DNA of 64,000 nt from Paragordius varius. Its lineage: Eukaryota; Nematomorpha. A program made the position numbers and the translations under genes. Below are positions 15,001 through 22,473 of the stretch, piece after piece. The stretch spans positions 13,082,001 to 13,146,000 of the forward strand of contig OZ176052.1 of the NCBI GenBank assembly GCA_964247055.1, in the 5' to 3' direction. The notes below the pieces were generated by a model, which was not told the origin of the DNA, ran no database searches, and was given only the letters and a program-made list of their open reading frames with translations. Positions within the stretch are counted from its first letter, which is position 1; each line of letters starts with the position of its first letter.

Positions 15001-17328
15001 GTTAAATTTTGTCCTTAAAAATGGGATATTGATCACCGGTGAACAAAACTATTTTTTATACATTCTCTTAGTAAGTCTACATCAAAATATAGAAATAGTT
15101 TGACAAACTCTTTCATATCCGATTTTTACAACGATACTTTAAAAATTAATGTATAAAACTGGTCGTATCAATAAATCGCATCAATACTCAAGTTAAACTT
15201 TGTCCTTAAAAATCGAATATTGGTCACCGGTGAACAAAATTATTTTTTATACATTCTCTTAGTAAGACTACATCAAAATATAGAGATAGTTTGACAAACT
15301 CTATATCCGATTATTACAAGGATACTTTAAAAATTAGTGTATAAAACTAGTCGCATCAATACTCAAGTTAAATTTTGTCCTTAAAAATGGGATATTGATC
15401 ACCGGTGAACAAAACTATTTTTTATACATTCTCTTAGTAAGTCTACATCAAAATATAGAAATAGTTTGACAAACTCTTTCATATCCGATTTTTACAACGA
15501 TACTTTAAAAATTAATGTATAAAACTAGTCGTATCAATAAATCGCATCAATACTCAAGTTAAACTTTGTCCTTAAAAATCGGATATTGGTCACCGGTGAA
15601 CAAAATTATTTTTTATACATTCTCTTAGTAGGACTACATCAAAATATAGAGATAGTTTGACAAACTCTTTCATATCCGATTTTTACAACGATACTTTAAA
15701 AATTAATGTATTAAACTAGTCGCATCAATACTCAAGTTAAACTTTGTCCTTGAAAATCGGATATTGGTCACCGGTGAACAAAATTATTTTTTATACATTC
15801 TCTTAGCAAGACTACATCAAAATATAGAGATAGTTTGGCAAACTCTTTCATCCGATTTTTACAACGATACTTTAAAAATTAATGTATAAAAATAGTCGCA
15901 TCAATATTCAAGTTAAACTTTGTCCTTAAAAATCGAATATTGGTCACCGGTGAACAAAATTATTTTTTATACATTCTCTTAGTAACACTACATCAAAATA
16001 TAGAGATAGTTTGACAAACTCTATATCCGATTATTACAAGGATACATTAAAAAGTGTATAAAACTACTCGCATCAATACTCAAGTTAAATTTTGTCCTTA
16101 AAAATGTGATATTGATCACCGGTGAACAAAACTATTTTTTATACATTCTCTTAGTAAGTCTACATCAAAATATAGAAATAGTTTGACAAACTCTTTCATA
16201 TCCGATTTTTACAACGATACTTTAAAAATTAATGTAAAATAGTCGCATCAATAAATCGCATCAATACTCAAGTTAAATTTTGTCCTTAAAAATCGGATAT
16301 TGGTCACCGGTGAACAAAATTATTTTTTATACATTCTCTTAGTAGGACTACATAAAAATATAGAGATAGTTTGGCAAACTCTTTCATATCCGATTTTTAC
16401 AACGATACTTTAAAAATTGATGTATTAAACTAGTCGCATCTATACTCAAGTTAAACTTTGTCCTTAAAAATCGGATATTGGTCACCGGTGAACAAAATTA
16501 TTTTTTATACATTCTCTTAGCAAGACTACATCAAAATATAGAGATAGTTTGGCAAACTCTTTCATCCGATTTTTACAACGATACTTTAAAAATTAATGTA
16601 TAAAACTAGTCGCATCAATATTCAAGTTAAACTTTGTCCTTAAAAATCGAATATTGGTCACCGGTGAACAAAATTATTTTTTATACATTCTCTTAGTAAG
16701 ACTACATCAAAATATAGAGATAGTTTGACAAACTCTATATCCGATTATTACAAGGATACTTTAAAAATTAGTGTATAAAACTAGTCGCATCAATACTCAA
16801 GTTAAACTTTGTCCTTAAAAATCGGATATTGGTCACCGGTGAACAAAATTATTTTTTATACATTCTCTTACCAAGACTACATCAAAATATAGAGATAGTT
16901 TGACAAACTCTTTCATATCCGATTTTTACAACGATACTTTAAAAATTAATGTATAAAACTGGTCGTATCAATAAATCGCATCAATACTCAAGTTAAACTT
17001 TGTCCTTAAAAATCGAATATTGGTCACCGGTGAACAAAATTATTTTTTGTACATTCTCTTAGTAAGACTACATCAAAATATAGAGATAGTTTGACAAACT
17101 CTATATCCGATTATTACAAGGATACTTTAAAAATTAGTGTATAAAACTACTCGCATCAATACTCAAGTTAAATTTTGTCCTTAAAAATGGGATATTGATC
17201 ACCGGTGAACAAAACTATTTTTTATACATTCTCTTAGTAAGTCTACATCAAAATATAGAAATAGTTTGACAAACTCTTTCATATCCGATTTTTACAACGA
17301 TACTTTAAAAATTAATGTATAAAACTAG
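9041..17328 (+). repeat. 12-mer HOR block, 2167-bp unit
   Basis: Unit starts fall at 9041, 11208, 13375 and 15542, exactly 2167 bp apart. I label the twelve monomers A-L. Landmarks: A has GTAGGAC; B has CCTTGAAAATCGG; C has GTAACACTAC; D has GTGATATTGATC; E has CTACATAAAAAT; F has TCGCATCTATACTC; G has CTATATCC; H has TTACCAAGAC; I has TTTTTTGTACATTC; J has GTAAGTCTAC; K resembles I and L resembles J. The first three copies are complete. The fourth (from 15542) runs A to I and then ends in a J/L-type monomer at the LINE. I-J and K-L are near-duplicate dimers, so the unit itself contains an older dimer duplication. Confidence 0.9.
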
Positions 17329-17735
17329 CGCGCGCGTTCGACACCTTCAAATACAATTCTTATTACTTATAACAATTATTACAATTATCATTGTTATCTA
17401 TTTATTTTCCAAGTTTATTCTATCTTTTATCAGTTTTTCTCATTCTTTCAACAAATGCACGAAATTACCTTAGTAAAATATTCCAATTCAATAGGATTCG
17501 TATTCTATTTTATTTCATTTTTACTAATTGATATATATTTATGTATTTCTTTTTCAATTATTACTATTATTATTATATTTTTGGTTAAAATTTTGATTCT
17601 TTTTTAGATTATTATTATTATTATATTTTTGGTTAAAATTTTTTGATTCTTTTTTAGTTGCTTTATATATTAGTTACTATATATCTTAGTGTTTATTATC
17701 TACATTATTCTTCTTTATTGTATTTTTTGTTTTTT
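17329..17735 (+). other. LINE 5' untranslated region
   Basis: This stretch starts with the GC-rich tip CGCGCGCGTTCGACACC and then becomes very T-rich. It probably holds the element's internal promoter, but I recognise no TATA box or initiator that I would defend. It contains a 48/50-bp tandem duplication, listed separately. An open frame extends upstream of the first ATG, from 17658, only if a TTG start is accepted; the ATG at 17736 is the better eukaryotic start. Confidence 0.7.
17560..17657 (+). repeat. 48/50-bp tandem duplication in LINE 5' UTR
   Basis: Copy 1 is 17560-17607 and copy 2 is 17608-17657. Each consists of an (ATT)n stretch, then TATTTTTGGTTAAAATT, then GATTCTTTTTTAG. They differ by one base in the ATT run and by two T residues. 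Each ends in a T-rich tract followed by AG, which resembles a 3' splice site. Tandemly repeated 5' UTR units are known in some LINE families; whether these act as promoter units is not shown. Confidence 0.85.
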
Positions 17736-19502
17736 ATGAGTGTTTTTTGTAAGGCGTGCAGGCCAGACCCGGCCAGTCGCTGCACGGAGGTAGGGGCCAA
17801 TAGGGATAATGAAGGTTGTAGAATGTGTTTTGCCAGTATAAATGTTGGTTCGTTAAAAAGTAAGTTATATGATTTAGTTGAAACTATGAGGGTAAAAAAA
17901 GTAAATTTTTTGTGCATTCAGGAGACCAGATACCGTGGAAATGGTACTAAGACGTTAGAGGGTAATTATAAAATGTTTTATTCAGGTTCTACGGATGGTT
18001 ACTGTGGGGTTGCCATAATAGTGTGCCCAAGATTTGCCAATCAAGTAATTGAGGTTAGACGTGCTGACAGTAGAATCATAAGTGTCGACGTATTGTTAAA
18101 TAAGAGGGTTTTTACTATCTTTAGCGTTTATGCCCCCCAGATAGGTTTAACTAAACCGGAGAAAGATAAATTCTATGATTTGTTAGACGCAGAAATGACT
18201 TCATTAACGAAAGACAGAGAAATTATATTTTGTGGTGATTTCAACGGGCACGTGGGACAAAATAGGAGAGGTTTTGAACCTTGGCACGGCGGAAAAGGTT
18301 ACGGGGTTATAAATGAAGGAGGGGCTAGTTTATTAAGATTTGCCCAATCTTATAACTTTGCTATAACAAATACTTTTTTTACGAAAAGGGATAGCCACTT
18401 AATTACCTACGAAAGTGGAAATAAAAAGTCACAAATTGATTATATTCTAGTGCCACGAAAGTCTTTAAAGTTTGTTTTGGACTGCAAAGTGATACCTAAC
18501 TTGCAGATTAGCACACAACACAATTTAATTATGTGTAAATATATGACAGATATACCAATAAATGCCAAAAAGCCTAAGCTTATAGCGCCGAAGGTAATTA
18601 AATGGGATTCTCTAAGAAACAGTAAAGAAAGATTTGTAGAAACGGTAGACATACTAGACAGGAACAGTGATCCAGAAAGTGTTTGGTCTCAGGTGGCAAA
18701 AAAAATAAGAGAGGCGGCAGTTAAGGTGTGCGGAATGAAAGGTGGCAGAAACCAGGTTTATAGAGAGGCATGGCTGAAAGACGAAAAAATAATTCTGAAA
18801 TCGCGAGAGAAAAGAAAAGCTTTTAAAATGTGGAGGTTTACCCACCAAGCAGAAGACAAGGAAAAATATAAAAGGATTAATAAGGAACTTAAAAGGCTTG
18901 TAAGATTGGTCAAAAAAGAAAAGACGGCATCATTATATGAAGAGTTGAACAGTAAGCAAGGTCTAAACAAAGTTTTTAAAATTGCTCGACAAAGACACAG
19001 AAGAAAGCTGGACTTGCCCCCTTACGCGACAGCTATTAAAGATAAGAAAGGCAAATTACTCGTTGAGGAAGCGAAAATATTGAAAAGGTGGAAAGAATAT
19101 TTCCAGGAGCTTGAATTGGGCGTCAGTGAAACAAGTTTACCCGAAACACCAGATTATAAATCTGCGCATATTGAAAGTATAACAAAGGAAGAAGTCCAGG
19201 CTGGTTTTGAAGAGATGTCAATAAATAAGGCTGCAGGTCCAGACGATATTAACATAAACTGTTGGAAAATATTGTCAGAAAAAGGTATTGAATTTTTAGC
19301 AGATATTTTTAATAATGTAGTTACTACAGGTATGATACCAACCGAATGGAAGGAGAGTTTCACTGTTCCCATTTTCAAGGGTAAAGGAGATATTAATGAT
19401 TGTAATAATTACAGAGGGATAAGATTGATGTCGCATACAATGAAGTTATTTGAGAAAGTACTAGAGAAAAGAATAAGAAAAATGGTTAGTATAGAGCAGT
19501 GA
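17736..19502 (+). CDS. LINE polyprotein, N-terminal part: endonuclease and start of RT
   Basis: From ATG 17736 the frame runs 587 codons of LINE sequence to 19496, then two codons into the hAT to a TGA. It encodes an APE-type endonuclease that would nick target DNA to prime reverse transcription. Visible catalytic motifs (numbered from this ATG): SINVG (N36), IQETRY (E63), SVYAP (Y132), GDFNGHVG (D168, N170), AITNTF (N212), QIDYILV (D235) and STQHNL (H262). TQH in place of the common SDH is familiar in RTE-like endonucleases. A Lys/Arg-rich linker follows, then RWKEYFQEL, NKAAGPDDI, VPIFKGKGD and NNYRGIRLMSH (about residue 556), which are the first RT blocks. An upstream TTG at 17658 would add 26 hydrophobic residues and is unlikely. 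The break at 19497 is solely the transposon insertion. Confidence 0.95.
   Translation: MSVFCKACRPDPASRCTEVGANRDNEGCRMCFASINVGSLKSKLYDLVETMRVKKVNFLCIQETRYRGNGTKTLEGNYKMFYSGSTDGYCGVAIIVCPRFANQVIEVRRADSRIISVDVLLNKRVFTIFSVYAPQIGLTKPEKDKFYDLLDAEMTSLTKDREIIFCGDFNGHVGQNRRGFEPWHGGKGYGVINEGGASLLRFAQSYNFAITNTFFTKRDSHLITYESGNKKSQIDYILVPRKSLKFVLDCKVIPNLQISTQHNLIMCKYMTDIPINAKKPKLIAPKVIKWDSLRNSKERFVETVDILDRNSDPESVWSQVAKKIREAAVKVCGMKGGRNQVYREAWLKDEKIILKSREKRKAFKMWRFTHQAEDKEKYKRINKELKRLVRLVKKEKTASLYEELNSKQGLNKVFKIARQRHRRKLDLPPYATAIKDKKGKLLVEEAKILKRWKEYFQELELGVSETSLPETPDYKSAHIESITKEEVQAGFEEMSINKAAGPDDININCWKILSEKGIEFLADIFNNVVTTGMIPTEWKESFTVPIFKGKGDINDCNNYRGIRLMSHTMKLFEKVLEKRIRKMVSIEQ
19489..19496 (+). repeat. 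hAT target-site duplication, left copy
   Basis: GTATAGAG is the last LINE sequence before the hAT tip CAGTG. It codes for part of Ser-Ile-Glu in the LINE ORF. An identical copy lies at the other end of the hAT. Eight bases is the hallmark length for hAT insertions. Confidence 0.97.
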
Positions 19503-19508
19503 TACTCA
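19497..19508 (+). repeat. hAT left terminal inverted repeat
   Basis: CAGTGATACTCA matches the reverse complement of the right end (CAGTGGTACTCA) at 11 of 12 positions. Beyond it the two ends diverge: the left continues with a GC-rich palindrome and the right with an A/T run. Confidence 0.93.
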
Positions 19509-19512
19509 AACC

Positions 19513-19528
19513 GCGGCCCGCGGGCCGC
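19513..19528. repeat. 16-bp GC palindrome near hAT left end
   Basis: GCGGCCCGCGGGCCGC is a perfect palindrome in otherwise AT-rich DNA. A further GCGGCCC follows at 19531-19537. GCGGCC-type subterminal clusters are characteristic of this hAT group and are likely transposase-binding sites; the inference rests on family resemblance. Confidence 0.8.
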
Positions 19529-19537
19529 ATGCGGCCC

Positions 19538-19966
19538 TAAGAGCGCTTTAAAATTGCCCTATGACCATATTGGTACTTAAATTATTTTTTTATTGATGTA
19601 CACATAAACAAATTTTCGCTTATTTTAATATTAATTTATTTTCTTTAAAATTAATTTTGTTTTATTATTTACCCAATTTGAAATGTAGAAAAATTTCCCT
19701 ACATTAAAATGATTTCAAATTTTGGCATACTCTTTTCTATTTTGAAATTTTTATTCCATTCCTTTTTGTATTTAAGCAAGCCTTTCGCCCAAACTTCCAT
19801 ATACATATTCTTTTCATTGCTATCCTGCATCATTTTTAATAACTTATGCCCATAAATATTTTTCAAATCAATATCATTAAATTTCGCCTGTTTTTTTATA
19901 GCATAATTCAAATTATATTCCTATTTTTTTTGAAAAAATCATTATATTTAAATATAAATTCAAAGA
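19538..19966. other. hAT 5' non-coding region
   Basis: This AT-rich stretch lies between the subterminal palindrome and the transposase start. I see no recognisable gene. A 70-codon minus-strand open frame (19699-19911) begins at TTG and resembles nothing I know; I regard it as chance. Confidence 0.6.
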
Positions 19967-21055
19967 ATGACATCTAATGGTAAAAAACGTAAATTCTCCG
20001 ATAAAAATCGTTCCTTTATAAAAGAATGGGAAGAAAAAATTTTTGTCGTTTTAAATAAAAATGTTTTTTACCTGCCTCATATGTAAGGACAACATAATCA
20101 ACGAGGAATATTTAAAATTTTTACCAATGAAGAATACACGAAAGGAATCGATTAGAACTTTTTACGATAATAATGGTATATCTATGAAATTGGTTTCGCT
20201 GCAGAGATGGCTGTGCCTCTATGATTGGAATAAACAAAGAATTTATTCATCTTTAAAAACAAAATAATTTGAAAAATATTTTATCCTTTCCCTGCTTTAT
20301 TCATCAGCAAAACTTGGTTTCGCGTGTAAAAGATGAATCACCCAATTCAGTAACTAAAACCTAGTGGATATAGTTAACCACATCCGTGGCAGAGAATTAA
20401 ACCTCCGTTTAAAACAACTTCTGATTATTAGCCTGCCTTTGCGACATTACTAAAATACAAGTCTTCAAGGGAGCAAAATAGTAACCCAATTTGCTATTAA
20501 AATATTTGCTTTTGAAGCAATAATATATAAACAAGATTATATACACTCCCATATTTTCCAACACTTAAAACTATTCATGAAGAAAATGGAATTTAATGCG
20601 GAGATTAATTTAATAACAGACAATCATTTAACATTTCTATCTAATAAGTTCAAATTTTGAGAAAGAAATATTTAAAAATTCATTGTAACTCGTTGTCATG
20701 GCATATGGGTATCTCCAATAGTAAGCAACTTGAACATTTCGGTTTTGATCAGGCGCATATCATAGAATTCATAGATTCTAAAAATTATTCTAATTAGGAG
20801 TCTATATTCAAAGAAATCATAGCGAAGAAAGATATGGGTTTTGGCAAGATGTGCCAAATAAATATGAAAATATTAAAATATGCTCAAGTTATCCTAACTG
20901 TTTTTCCCTCAACTTACACGTGTGTGAGACGGCATATTCAAAAATGAAATATGTCAAGAATATATACATAAATCGCTTAACCGAATCAAATGGACGACAT
21001 GTTAAGATTAACCTGTCATGAGGCGAAACCGAATTTGTCAAAAATTATTGGTTAA
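19967..21055 (+). pseudogene. Decayed hAT transposase
   Basis: Pieces of a hAT transposase appear in order across all three frames. The N-terminus starts at ATG 19967 (MTSNGKKRKFSDKNRSFIKE), then shifts frame near 20060 into FFTCLICKDNI, the first half of a zinc finger; the usual HxxxH half is not seen. The 20061-20267 frame ends after SSLKTK. VNHIRGRELNLRLKQ (about 20386-20430) matches the family's middle RGLNHRQF region. FQHLKLFMKKMEF (within 20505-20657) matches the helical region before the C-terminus. CETAYSKMKYVKNIYINRL (from about 20923) and, after another frameshift near 21016, EAKPNLSKIIG with a stop at 21053 form the hAT dimerisation region. With only about 1.09 kb between start and stop against roughly 1.8 kb for a typical gene, much of the catalytic core is missing. 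It cannot make active transposase. Confidence 0.82.
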
Positions 21056-21271
21056 TATCAAAATAAATGTTATAAAAATATTTAATTTTAAACTAAATGG
21101 TGCAAAACGCGTTTTTAGCTGGATTTACATGCGATCCGCCAAAAATTCATTGTGCTGATTTAGAGTTAAATATGTACATATGTGTCAAATAGCTATGGAA
21201 TATTTTCCATCATAAGGTTCATGGCCCTCGAAAAAAAAATATATTTTATTTGGCCCGTCAAATTTTTTTGG

Positions 21272-21283
21272 TGAGTACCACTG
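21272..21283 (-). repeat. hAT right terminal inverted repeat
   Basis: TGAGTACCACTG is the inverted partner of the left end with one mismatch. GGCCC motifs lie just inside it at 21223-21227 and 21252-21256, mirroring the GGCC-rich segment near the left end; such subterminal repeats commonly bind hAT transposase. Confidence 0.93.
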
Positions 21284-21291
21284 GTATAGAG
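21284..21291 (+). repeat. hAT target-site duplication, right copy
   Basis: GTATAGAG directly follows the CACTG tip of the hAT and matches the left copy without a difference, which suggests that the insertion is fairly young. LINE coding sequence continues immediately with GGTAATCAA. Confidence 0.97.
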
Positions 21292-22416
21292 GGTAATCAA
21301 TTTGGTTTTATTCCAGGAAAATCCACCATTGATCCAATTCACGCAGTAAGAAGGCTAATCGAGAAGCATATAGAAATGAAAAAGGAGTTGCATGGTATTT
21401 GTATTGATATTGAAAAGGCATTTGACAGAATACCTCGGAGCACAATATGGTGGAGCTTAAGACGGAAAAAGGTCCCTGAAAGTTACATAAAGATTTTACA
21501 AAGCATGTACGAATCACACCAAACCAAAATTAAAACACACCAGGGAATATCAGGTCCTATTACAATAAACGAAGGGGTCTATCAGGGGTCTGCAATCAGC
21601 CCGTTACTATTTATAATATGCATGGACGAAATTTCAAAAGAAGTAGGACAACATGATGGCTGGTATTTTCTTTATGCAGACGACCTAATAGTCCTGTCCG
21701 ACGAGTTGCATGAATTAAAAGAATCGGTGGGTAAATGGATTGATGTGTTACGACGATGCGGATTAAAAGTTAACAAAAAGAAAACGGAACTGATAAATTT
21801 TGGTGGGAAAAAACGAGAAATAGAATTAGAAGAAGGGTGGGTATTAAAAGGTCAGGAAGAATGCAAATATTTAGGAGCAATATTAGCAGCTGATGGATCT
21901 TTAACACTTGATATTAATTTAAGAATTCGAAATAGTTGGGCAAATTACAAAAAGATCTCAAGTGTTTTGTGCGACAAAAATATTGACCTAAAAGTAAAGG
22001 GTAAGATTTACAGTGCTGTTGTACAACCAACAATGATGTACAACTCACAGACATGGGCAATAAAGAAATCAGAAGAGAGGCACTTTGAGGTTACTGAAAT
22101 GAGAATGCTTAGATTGATGTGCGGTGTAACGAGGAAAGACAAGGTGAAGAATGTCTACATAAGAGGAAGTACGGAAATCAAATCGGTAACGCAAAAGATG
22201 ATGGTAAATCGTTTAAGATGGTTTGGACATGTTGAAAGAAGAGATAAAAATTACATTGGTAAAAAGATTGATGATTATATTGTAAAAGGCAAGAGGGGAA
22301 AAGGGCGCCCTAAAACGCGATGGATAGATACAGTTAAGAGGGACATGGCAAAACTAAACCTAAAACGCGAAGACGCCTTAGACAGGGTTCTATGGCGAAA
22401 TAGTTTACGGATATGA
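21284..22416 (+). CDS. LINE polyprotein, C-terminal part: RT catalytic core
   Basis: This is the continuation of the LINE frame after the hAT; GTATAGAG at 21284-21291 is the duplicated target and new LINE sequence starts at 21292. Reverse transcriptase motifs in order: NQFGFIPGKST; GICIDIEKAFD (catalytic Asp codon at 21406); GVYQGSAISPLLF; FLYADDLIVLS (YADD at 21673-21684 with the two catalytic Asp); NKKKTELINF; KYLGAILAADGS. The RTE-like tail follows: MRMLRLMCGVTRKDKVKN, VNRLRWFGHVERR and KGRPKTRWIDTVKRDM. Stop is TGA at 22414. The frame joins the upstream part exactly when one target copy is counted (VSIE then GNQFG), giving 961 residues in total, a normal RTE length. No other stop or frameshift is present. 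In the present arrangement this half has no start of its own; the in-frame TTG at 21250 lies in the hAT end and is probably not used. Confidence 0.95.
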
Positions 22417-22466
22417 CCGCTCGAAAGAGTGATATCATATAATGTAATTATTATAATTATTATTAT
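22417..22466 (+). other. LINE 3' UTR and microsatellite tail
   Basis: Only about 50 bases follow the stop codon. The first part, CCGCTCGAAAGAGTGATATC, is unique; the end is an ATT-rich tail (AATTATTATAATTATTATTAT). RTE elements typically have very short 3' UTRs and end in short tandem units rather than poly(A), and the reverse transcriptase is thought to recognise this end for priming. The final TAT is shared with the satellite target. Confidence 0.85.
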
Positions 22467-22473
22467 CAATAAA

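Larger units (their letters stand above)
1..17328 (+). repeat. 178-bp satellite array, left arm
   Basis: This is an uninterrupted head-to-tail satellite. Successive GGTCAC landmarks lie at 1, 179, 357 and 535, giving a 178-bp period. Monomer length varies in a few recurrent ways: 176 bp (TTTCATCCG form), 175 bp (CTCTATATCCG form with GATTATTACAAGG) and 191 bp (an internal 13-bp duplication, TCGTATCAATAAA before TCGCATCAATACT). Other common variants are CGGATATTGG, CGAATATTGG and GGGATATTGATC just before the palindrome, and GTAAGAC, GTAGGAC or GCAAGAC near position 40. No reading frame of useful length exists. The array continues beyond base 1. Monomers are arranged in higher-order repeats, listed separately. 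No gene, promoter or foreign insertion is visible inside it. Confidence 0.98.
19497..21283 (+). mobile_element. hAT (Charlie-like) DNA transposon, defective
   Basis: This 1787-bp cut-and-paste element lies inside the LINE ORF. Its ends are CAGTGATACTCA and TGAGTACCACTG, and it is flanked by a perfect 8-bp duplication, GTATAGAG. The CAGTG tips and the target form (close to the Charlie preference nTCTAGAn) support the hAT-Charlie group. It contains GGCC-rich subterminal motifs and remnants of a transposase of the kind related to vertebrate GTF2IRD2-like proteins. The transposase is broken and internally deleted, so the element is non-autonomous. The first 470 bases before the transposase remnant are AT-rich with no recognised gene. 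Confidence 0.93.
17329..22466 (+). mobile_element. RTE-type LINE, full-length, carrying a nested hAT
   Basis: This non-LTR retrotransposon copies itself by target-primed reverse transcription. The left boundary is sharp: satellite AAAACTAG is followed by CGCGCGCG. The right boundary follows an ATTATTATAATTATTATTAT tail, where the last TAT (22464-22466) could belong to either side. Without the hAT and one target copy it is about 3343 bp, the usual size of RTE elements. One ORF with endonuclease then reverse transcriptase, a very short 3' UTR, a microsatellite tail instead of poly(A), and the C-terminal RLRWFGHVERR and GRPKTRWIDTV motifs fit the RTE clade. It lacks a flanking target duplication. 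The clade call is from motif memory; LINE identity is certain. Confidence 0.93.

Noticed and set aside
1-17328. Possible CRISPR array because of regularly spaced repeats
   Set aside because: The whole 178-bp unit repeats, with no unique spacers and no cas genes; this is an ordinary eukaryotic satellite.
17658-17735. Upstream TTG extension of the LINE ORF, a hydrophobic 26-residue leader resembling a signal peptide
   Set aside because: TTG starts are unlikely in an animal LINE, and the residues come from the T-rich 5' UTR; ATG 17736 is preferred.
17705-19378. Minus-strand open frames of 64-74 codons opposite the LINE ORF
   Set aside because: All are antisense shadows of the endonuclease/RT frame, which has clear conserved motifs on the + strand.
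19699-19911. Minus-strand 70-codon open frame inside the hAT
   Set aside because: It begins at TTG, lies in AT-rich non-coding DNA and shows no motif I recognise; most likely chance.
20061-20267. Stand-alone small zinc-finger gene
   Set aside because: It is one frame of the decayed hAT transposase, continuous in order with fragments before and after it in other frames.
21250-21291. Separate gene starting at TTG 21250 before the RT core
   Set aside because: The first codons lie in the hAT end and target duplication; the RT frame is the second half of the interrupted LINE ORF.
17329-22466. LTR retrotransposon or viral copy
   Set aside because: There are no long terminal repeats, protease, integrase or capsid motifs; the domain order and tail are those of a LINE.
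21308-22469. Minus-strand open frames opposite the RT core and 3' tail
   Set aside because: They are shadows of the RT frame; the last one even reads through the ATT tail.
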